A stretch of DNA of 10,127 bases from Clostridia bacterium (GTDB taxonomy: Bacteria > Bacillota > Clostridia > Christensenellales > UBA1242): contig JAFTJJ010000122.1 in the NCBI GenBank assembly GCA_017456465.1, positions 1 through 10,127 of the forward strand. The letters run 5' to 3'. Made by a program: the position numbers and the translations under genes. Shown here in pieces: positions 5,977 to 10,127 of this stretch; the stretch's first letter is position 1, and the number at the start of each line of letters is the position of its first letter. The notes under the pieces are model-generated. The model ran no database searches. It was not told the DNA's origin and was given only the letters and a program-made list of their open reading frames with translations.

Positions 5977-6834
5977 TTATTCTCTTGCTTCTTGCGCTTT
6001 CTCGTGCAACAAAAGCGTGTTTGACAAAAGCTCCGCAATTGTCATTGGTCCAACTCCGCCAGGAACTGGCGTGATGAATGAAACTTTGCTCGCCACTGAC
6101 TCAAAATCCACATCGCCCACAAGCCCTGCATCAGTTCTGTTGATTCCAACATCCACAACAATCGCCCCATCCTTCACCATGTCCGCTGTCACAAACTTTG
6201 GCTTTCCAATCGCAGCAATCAAAATGTCAGCATTTTTTGTGATCTCTTCAAGATTTGTCGTTTTTGAGTGACAAATGGTCACTGTTGCATTTTTTTCTTC
6301 CAAGAGGCTTGCAACACTTTTGCCAACAAGCAAACTTCTGCCAATCACAACAGCGTTCTTGCCCTCCATGCAAATCCCATAGTGCTCCAAAATGTGAATG
6401 ATGCCAATTGCCGTGCAAGGCGCAACCAAAGTACGCTTTGAAAACAACCTTCCAAGATTGATTTCCGTGAGTCCGTCAACATCTTTTTCTGGCGAAATGT
6501 GCGAAATAATTTTCCTTTCATCAAGCCCCTTTGGCAGCGGCAATTGCAACAAAATGCCAGACACACTCTCGTCCTTGTTCAACTCCTCAATCACATCGAT
6601 GACATCACTCTCAGATGCATCTTCTTTCAAAACTTTGACAATCGAACCAAACCCAACACTCAAGCACGCCTTTTCTTTTGACGCAACATAAACTTTGCTT
6701 GCGGGATTGTCACCAACAATAATGCACGCAAGGACAGGAACACTCTTGCCCTTTTCCACAAACTCACTTTGTGTTGCATGCTTGATTTTTTCCTTGATGC
6801 TTTCAGCAACAAGCTTTCCATTCAAAATTTCCAT
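5977..6834 (-). CDS. folD: bifunctional methylene-THF dehydrogenase / methenyl-THF cyclohydrolase FolD
   Basis: A 285 aa cytoplasmic enzyme that interconverts 5,10-methylene-, 5,10-methenyl- and 10-formyl-THF using NADP. The catalytic lysine is Lys53 in VYVASKEKAC. LLQLPLP is at 95-101, SPEKDVDG at 114-121, PCTAIG at 139-144, the Rossmann motif VVIGRSLLVGKS at 162-173, and the signature ITPVPGGVGPMT at 254-265. All are intact and the length is typical. It is the first gene of the folD-thyA-dfrA operon. The family N-terminus matches the ATG at 6834, but there is no Shine-Dalgarno sequence, and the best promoter places the transcript start at or next to this ATG. Confidence 0.96.
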   Translation of the reverse strand: MEILNGKLVAESIKEKIKHATQSEFVEKGKSVPVLACIIVGDNPASKVYVASKEKACLSVGFGSIVKVLKEDASESDVIDVIEELNKDESVSGILLQLPLPKGLDERKIISHISPEKDVDGLTEINLGRLFSKRTLVAPCTAIGIIHILEHYGICMEGKNAVVIGRSLLVGKSVASLLEEKNATVTICHSKTTNLEEITKNADILIAAIGKPKFVTADMVKDGAIVVDVGINRTDAGLVGDVDFESVASKVSFITPVPGGVGPMTIAELLSNTLLLHEKAQEARE

Positions 6835-6840
6835 ACATCC

Positions 6841-6870
6841 ATGATAAATGATTTTTTCTTTTCAAGTCAA
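6841..6870 (-). promoter_or_regulatory. promoter of the folate operon, possibly giving a leaderless transcript
   Basis: On the - strand, -35 TTGACT and -10 TATCAT (6846-6841) are separated by 18 bases. Only six bases lie between the -10 and the folD ATG (6834), so transcription would begin around the A of the ATG. This agrees with the missing ribosome site. Confidence 0.5.
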
Positions 6871-6886
6871 ACAAAATCCACACGCA

Positions 6887-6924
6887 CAAAAAAATAGTCC
6901 AACTCGCACAAAAGTTGGACTTTT
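6887..6924. terminator. bidirectional hairpin terminator downstream of the SDR-derived remnant
   Basis: Perfect 9-bp stem AGTCCAACT/AGTTGGACT (6896-6904 with 6913-6921) and an 8-base loop. On the - strand it is followed by ATTTTTTT, so it works best leftward, ending transcripts of the remnant and insulating folD. On + it has only TTTT. Confidence 0.7.
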
Positions 6925-6970
6925 CATAATACCTTGTTTTGCCTGTGTTGTCAGACATAACACCCCATAA

Positions 6971-7221
6971 TTACTGCAAAAACCCGCCGTCAACCACAAG
7001 ACATTGACCTGTGATGAACTTGGCTTCGTCTGACGCCAAAAATCGCACTGCATTTGCAATGTCTTCTGGCGCTCCGTTTCGCCCAAGCGCCGCACAGCCA
7101 GCAAGCTCGTCAAGCTCGGCTTTTGAATAGCTCTTTGTCATGTCAGTCATGATCACCCCAGGAGCAATTGCATTCACATTGATGGAAGCTCCCCCAACTT
7201 CTTTTGCAATTCCTTGCGTGA
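6971..7221 (-). repeat. duplicate of the SDR 3' end (compare 8751-9001)
   Basis: 251 bases align without gaps to 8751-9001 with seven substitutions. Five are synonymous in the SDR frame; two change residues (Gly to Ser and Thr to Ser in the MTKGYTK segment). The match begins exactly at the stop codon, and the sequences beyond it differ. Confidence 0.9.
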
Positions 7222-7252
7222 GCCAATCAACTCTCTGATGCTCTTCATGCAA
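6971..7252 (-). pseudogene. chimeric remnant: alr 5' end joined to SDR (FabG-like) 3' end
   Basis: Bases 6971-7221 match the last 251 bases of the intact SDR gene (8751-9001) without gaps and with seven mismatches, including the stop codon. Bases 7211-7316 match the 5' end of alr (3551-3653). An open frame of 93 codons runs from a TTG at 7252, but its first 13 codons are alr DNA read in a wrong frame. The rest is the C-terminal third of an SDR, lacking the Rossmann motif and the catalytic Ser-Tyr-Lys. No enzyme activity is expected. In the alr frame the same DNA encodes AKLTVCMKSIRELIG, almost the same as intact Alr. Mismatches in both halves are mostly synonymous in the parental frames, so both parents seem to have diverged as working genes before fusion. 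Confidence 0.8.
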
Positions 7253-7316
7253 ACTGTTAACTTTGCGATAACTTTATCCCCCCAAGCCTCTTGTTTTTTA
7301 TGCTCATATTATATGG
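7211..7316 (-). repeat. diverged copy of the alr 5' end (compare 3551-3653)
   Basis: The first 60 bases match alr at about nine positions in ten. Similarity then fades, with a last conserved TATGCTCATA block near the presumed -10 region. Within the alr frame there is a TAA upstream and no ATG or GTG start near the G-rich ribosome site. The junction with SDR sequence lies on TCCTTGCG(T/C)GA at 7211-7221, which is present in both parents (alr 3551-3561, SDR 8991-9001). Confidence 0.75.
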
Positions 7317-7337
7317 TCAATAAATCTTTAATGTGAA
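7308..7337 (-). promoter_or_regulatory. candidate promoter upstream of the chimeric remnant
   Basis: On the - strand, -35 TTCACA (rc of 7332-7337) and -10 TATAAT (rc of 7308-7313) with an 18-base spacer. The -10 aligns with TAAACT upstream of intact alr. The remnant may therefore still be transcribed. Confidence 0.4.
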
Positions 7338-7577
7338 CAACACCACCCAATTCAAACTGTCCACTTTTGTTGTTTGTTTTCAGCTTTGTCCACTAAAAAA
7401 TTCCAAAACTTAACTCTGCAATATATGTGTAATAAGTTGAATATTTCAAATCTTAATTTCAAGTTGAATTATTTATATTTACAAAAATTGCAAGTTTAAG
7501 GTTTTTATTTTGGTTGTGGGATATAATAATGACAGAAAAAAATTTTTTCTAAAATTAAAAAAAATGTATAAAATTAC
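7338..7577. other. AT-rich intergenic region without recognisable gene
   Basis: No open frame of note on either strand. TTGAA/TTCAA half-sites form two small palindromes (7437-7449 and 7458-7468), and AAGTTGAA(T)TATTT occurs twice (7434 and 7461). TGTCCACT is also repeated near 7361 and 7387. None can be tied to a known regulator. Confidence 0.3.
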
Positions 7578-7609
7578 TTGACTTCGGGGGGGGGGGGGTA
7601 ATATATAAT
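7578..7609 (+). promoter_or_regulatory. promoter with a 13-base G tract in its spacer; probable phase-variable promoter
   Basis: -35 TTGACT (7578-7583) and -10 TATAAT (7604-7609) are separated by 20 bases, of which 7586-7598 are thirteen consecutive G. It is the only long G run in an otherwise AT-rich intergenic region. A 20-base spacer is longer than the usual 17 +/- 1; loss of two to four G would give an optimal spacer. Slipped-strand change of a G tract in a promoter spacer is an established switch (Neisseria porA). Transcription would start near 7616 and serve the gene at 7664. Confidence 0.65.
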
Positions 7610-7621
7610 ACATTTATAAAA

Positions 7622-7638
7622 AGATAATATAATTATCT
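7622..7638 (+). promoter_or_regulatory. inverted repeat in the 5' leader
   Basis: AGATAAT-ATA-ATTATCT, a perfect 7-bp inverted repeat with a 3-base centre. It lies between the predicted transcript start and the ribosome site. It could be an operator or a weak mRNA hairpin. Confidence 0.3.
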
Positions 7639-7663
7639 AAAAAAAGAAAAAAGGAGAAACAAA

Positions 7664-8644
7664 ATGAATAAATTTAAAACAGTAGTGTCACCCATTTTTG
7701 TTTTGGTGTTGCTTGTTGGAAGCTTTGTTTTGGGCTACGTTGCAAGGGATAAAGGATGGATAATGCTTGACAAAAATAACGGAAAGACAACCTTGACCAT
7801 TGCAAATGTTAAATTTGCTATTGGAACACTCATGAATGACTTTGAAGAAAATTCCATTACTCTTGAAGATGTCGGCACAAGCACAGCTGAAACCAACACT
7901 GTTGACTCATATTTCAATTTGTCTTCAGATAAATATCAAGACATGTCAACCGCAGTAACAGATGATTTTTACACCACCGCTGGCTCAGGATTGGTTTCAC
8001 AATATTATGATTTCATGTTTAAACCATTTTTGGAATTGGCATTCGACGATGAATTCAAACTTAATGAAAATTTTGAAAAAGAAATGAATTGCCTCCCAAT
8101 TCAAACACAAGCAAAACATATTGGAAAATGCACCGTTGATTCAAACAATAAAATTGTATTAAACTATTACATCACCAGTGATTTGACTGGCAACAACGCA
8201 GCAAACAGCACTGTTGCCGCTGTTCGAGTATCAATTGATTTTGATTTCACAGATAATTCATATGCTTTTGATTACAGCTTTGTGTCAAACGCAGCTGGCT
8301 CAAACAAAATGGCTGTTATTGCACATATTGAAAAAGACAAATCAGCTTTCGCTGACAATTTCGACAAACCAGCATTCACAAAATATTCAGTAATCAGAGC
8401 CGACCAATCAACTGGAGAATGGAATAAAGATAACAGCGTTTTGGACATCGTTATTGATTTTGATTTGGTGAATAAAAAATTCTGTAGAATTGATAGTGGT
8501 GCTTCTTCTCTGGCAACAAGCACAAAGACAGTCCTTGCAGAAGTTGGTGCAACAAAAAATGCAGAACTTATCAACAAATATTTCTTCGACAACAAAGTTG
8601 TTGAATTGATTGAAACAACAGCAGAAGAACTTGGAATTAATTAA
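7664..8644 (+). CDS. unrecognised membrane-anchored extracellular protein
   Basis: A 326 aa protein that I do not recognise. It has a short basic N-terminus (MNKFK), one hydrophobic segment at about residues 7-27, no lipobox cysteine, and a long hydrophilic remainder. It is therefore either a signal-anchored or a secreted protein with the bulk outside the cell. The outside part is acidic, rich in Asp, Asn, Ser and Thr, and has alternating patterns suggesting beta strands (IVLNYYI 164-170, VRVSIDFDF 187-195, VLDIVIDFDL 259-268). Three cysteines are seen (143, 156, 274). AAGGAG (7651-7656) lies 7 bases before the ATG. It is monocistronic, controlled by the G-tract promoter and ended by the hairpin at 8689-8718. 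Surface location plus a switchable promoter suggests, but does not show, a role in host, phage or immune interaction. Confidence 0.75.
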   Translation: MNKFKTVVSPIFVLVLLVGSFVLGYVARDKGWIMLDKNNGKTTLTIANVKFAIGTLMNDFEENSITLEDVGTSTAETNTVDSYFNLSSDKYQDMSTAVTDDFYTTAGSGLVSQYYDFMFKPFLELAFDDEFKLNENFEKEMNCLPIQTQAKHIGKCTVDSNNKIVLNYYITSDLTGNNAANSTVAAVRVSIDFDFTDNSYAFDYSFVSNAAGSNKMAVIAHIEKDKSAFADNFDKPAFTKYSVIRADQSTGEWNKDNSVLDIVIDFDLVNKKFCRIDSGASSLATSTKTVLAEVGATKNAELINKYFFDNKVVELIETTAEELGIN

Positions 8645-8688
8645 TAAACAATAAAAAAATTTTTTAGTTAGTTATGACTTTCAAAAAC

Positions 8689-8718
8689 AAAAAGGCACGT
8701 TTGAACACGTGCCTTTTT
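8689..8718. terminator. bidirectional rho-independent terminator between convergent genes
   Basis: AAAAAGGCACGT/ACGTGCCTTTTT, a 12-bp stem (8689-8700 with 8707-8718) with a 6-base loop TTGAAC. T runs occur on both strands. It ends the + strand surface-protein transcript and the - strand SDR transcript. Confidence 0.85.
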
Positions 8719-8750
8719 GTTTAACCAAATTTTCACCCAACATCTAAGGG

Positions 8751-9494
8751 TTACTGCAAAAAACCGCCGTCAACCACAAGACATTGACCTGTGATGAACT
8801 TGGCTTCGTCTGACGCCAAAAATCGCACTGCATTTGCAATGTCTTCTGGTGCTCCGTTTCGCCCAAGCGCCGCACAGCCAGCAAGCTCGTCAAGCTCGGC
8901 TTTTGTGTAGCCCTTTGTCATGTCAGTCATAATCACCCCAGGAGCAATTGCATTCACATTGATGGAAGCTCCTCCAACTTCTTTTGCAATTCCTTGCGTG
9001 AACCCAACAACACCCGCCTTGCTTGCACTGTAAACACTCTCACATGAAGCTCCAGAAATCCCCCAGATTGATGAAATGTTCACAATCTTGCCATAATTTT
9101 GCGAAAACATGATTTTCAGCACTTCTCTTGTGGTTAAAATACAAGAATTCAAATTCACATTCAAAACATTCAAAATCTGCTCGTCAGTCATGTCCACAAG
9201 CATCCCAAACTCAGAAATGCCAGCATTGTTCACAAGCACATCAATTCGCCCAAATTCGCAAACACAAGTCTGCACAAGATTCTTGATCTCGTCAGCTTTG
9301 GCTGCATCTGCCTTGACAGCAATCACCCTTTGGCTTTCTCGTGAAAGCTCTTTTGCAAGCTCTTCAGCTTGATCTTTGCTTTTCAAATAAGAAAAACAAA
9401 CATCAAAACCTTCGCTTGCAAACTTTCTCACAATCGCTTCTCCAATGCCTCTTGAGCCCCCAGTCACAAGCACAACTTTTCTCATGCTTTTCAT
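8751..9494 (-). CDS. fabG: SDR-family oxidoreductase, FabG-like (3-oxoacyl-ACP reductase)
   Basis: A 247 aa classical short-chain dehydrogenase/reductase. NAD(P)-binding TGGSRGIG is at 11-18, NNAG at 89-92, and the catalytic tetrad is Asn114, Ser142 (NISSIWG), Tyr155 and Lys159 (YSASKAG). VDGGFLQ ends the protein. Length and motif order fit FabG, which reduces 3-oxoacyl-ACP with NADPH in fatty acid synthesis. No other fab gene is nearby, so a different SDR substrate is possible. I chose ATG 9494 because GGAGG lies 4 bases upstream and this gives the family's usual length; an ATG at 9530 would add 12 unlikely residues. The last 251 bases are duplicated at 6971-7221. It is transcribed alone from its own promoter. 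Confidence 0.85.
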   Translation of the reverse strand: MKSMRKVVLVTGGSRGIGEAIVRKFASEGFDVCFSYLKSKDQAEELAKELSRESQRVIAVKADAAKADEIKNLVQTCVCEFGRIDVLVNNAGISEFGMLVDMTDEQILNVLNVNLNSCILTTREVLKIMFSQNYGKIVNISSIWGISGASCESVYSASKAGVVGFTQGIAKEVGGASINVNAIAPGVIMTDMTKGYTKAELDELAGCAALGRNGAPEDIANAVRFLASDEAKFITGQCLVVDGGFLQ

Positions 9495-9616
9495 ATTTCC
9501 TCCATTTTTGTGCATTTCAAAAAAAAACAAATCACAATTTTTTAAAATCCAAATCCTTGCCCAAACAAGCTTTGAACAAAAGTTGGTTTAAAAAAAAACA
9601 CTTCATTGCAGTCCCA

Positions 9617-9645
9617 ATTATATCATGATTTGATTTGCTCGTCAA
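9617..9645 (-). promoter_or_regulatory. near-consensus sigma-A promoter of the SDR gene
   Basis: On the - strand, -35 TTGACG (rc of 9640-9645) and -10 TATAAT (rc of 9617-9622) with exactly 17 bases between them. The predicted leader to the ATG at 9494 is about 115 bases and contains T runs, but I see no recognisable riboswitch or operator in it. Confidence 0.75.
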
Positions 9646-9650
9646 TCACA

Positions 9651-9684
9651 AAAAAAACCGCGAGAAATGCCCCGCGGTTTTTTT
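9651..9684. terminator. bidirectional rho-independent terminator after mscL
   Basis: AACCGCG/CGCGGTT stem (9656-9662 with 9673-9679), flanked by seven A on the left and seven T on the right. It follows the mscL stop on the - strand by a few bases and separates mscL from the SDR promoter. Confidence 0.85.
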
Positions 9685-9691
9685 CTGCGTC

Positions 9692-10127
9692 CTATTTTTC
9701 TTCCTTTGCCTCAACAGCAGAAGAATTTGCCTTTGATGCAGCTTCAGCTGAAAGAAGCGCACGAATGTCTTTCAAAATGTCCTCAGTCTTTTCAGGTGCT
9801 GGAGCTGGTGGAACAATTTTTGAATCTCTGAGCTTCTTGAGCTCAACCCTGACTTGCTCCCAGTCCTTCATGTTCACGCCAAGAGCCTTGAGCTCTTTTC
9901 TCTCCGCCCTTGTTGGAACTTCTTTCATTGATTTGTTCACCAAATCCCTTGATTTGTTGATGAGTCTCACAATTGTGAAGATCACAAAAGCAATAATCAA
10001 AAAGTCAATGATTGCAGTGATGAGCGCACCCCAGTCAATATAGATTGAATTCGCAAGATCAACAGTCTTTTCAAGCGTCACAGGATCTGTCACTTCCTTT
10101 CTCACAAGGAATGTGTAAATCGCGTCA
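9692..10127 (-). CDS. mscL: large-conductance mechanosensitive channel MscL, 3' part
   Basis: The frame stays open to the window edge, so the N-terminal part (first transmembrane helix) is missing. MscL is a homopentameric inner-membrane channel that opens under membrane tension to release solutes during osmotic downshock. The visible part covers the periplasmic loop end and the second transmembrane helix (IDWGALITAIIDFLIIAFVI), which matches the family's YGAFI..IIDFLIIAFVIF pattern. After a linker, KTEDILKDIRALLSAE corresponds to the conserved C-terminal cytoplasmic helix bundle (...IRDLL). The linker between the two is longer than usual and charged, and an Ala/Ser/Glu-rich tail follows. It ends with TAG directly before a strong terminator, so TAG acts as stop in this genome. 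Confidence 0.9.
   Translation of the reverse strand, partial: DAIYTFLVRKEVTDPVTLEKTVDLANSIYIDWGALITAIIDFLIIAFVIFTIVRLINKSRDLVNKSMKEVPTRAERKELKALGVNMKDWEQVRVELKKLRDSKIVPPAPAPEKTEDILKDIRALLSAEAASKANSSAVEAKEEK

Noticed and set aside
6971..7252. A real short SDR protein starting at the TTG at 7252
   Set aside because: Its first residues are alr DNA in a wrong frame, it lacks the cofactor motif and catalytic residues, and it has no ribosome site at the TTG.
7500..7550. Second promoter-like TATAAT (7522-7527) and an A7/T6 inverted repeat before the G tract
   Set aside because: No -35 hexamer at a suitable distance, and the A/T inverted repeat is simple sequence without a GC-bearing stem.
9495..9610. 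Riboswitch or regulator site in the SDR leader
   Set aside because: Only T runs and a tiny CTTG/CAAG hairpin are present; no known riboswitch core or FapR-like box could be recognised.

Overview
The window looks like a chromosomal segment of an AT-rich Gram-positive bacterium, most likely an uncultured clostridial (Bacillota) lineage. The grounds are GGAGG-type ribosome sites, a YlbJ-family membrane protein beside rsmD and a short coiled-coil gene, a clostridial-type ThyA, and rho-independent terminators on nearly every transcript. I see no rRNA, tRNA, CRISPR array, transposase or phage gene.

Left part (1-3712): a YlbJ-like membrane protein on + faces an operon on - made of alanine racemase (alr), RsmD (16S rRNA m2G966 methyltransferase) and a small coiled-coil protein. 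The two units meet tail to tail with one base between stop codons, and the terminator of the - operon lies inside the ylbJ-like coding sequence. The coiled-coil gene has an in-frame TAG. The ylbJ-like gene carries a large Asn/Gln/His/Ser-rich insert with an internal repeat.

Middle (3713-6924): a very AT-rich stretch with an isolated cysteine hydrolase, then a compact folate operon on - (folD, thyA, dfrA). FolD supplies and interconverts methylene-THF, ThyA uses it to make dTMP and releases DHF, and DHFR returns DHF to THF. This operon has its own promoter and terminator.

Right part (6925-10127): a fusion remnant joins the 5' end of an alr gene to the 3' end of the FabG-like SDR gene whose intact copy lies at 8751-9494. 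Next comes an AT-rich gap ending in a promoter whose -35/-10 spacer contains 13 consecutive G. That promoter drives an unrecognised membrane-anchored protein of 326 aa. The intact SDR gene follows on -, with a near-consensus promoter, and then the 3' part of mscL, which runs off the window.

The two most interesting points are the G-tract promoter, a good candidate for phase-variable expression of a surface protein, and the alr'-SDR' chimera, whose junction sits on a short sequence shared by both parent genes.
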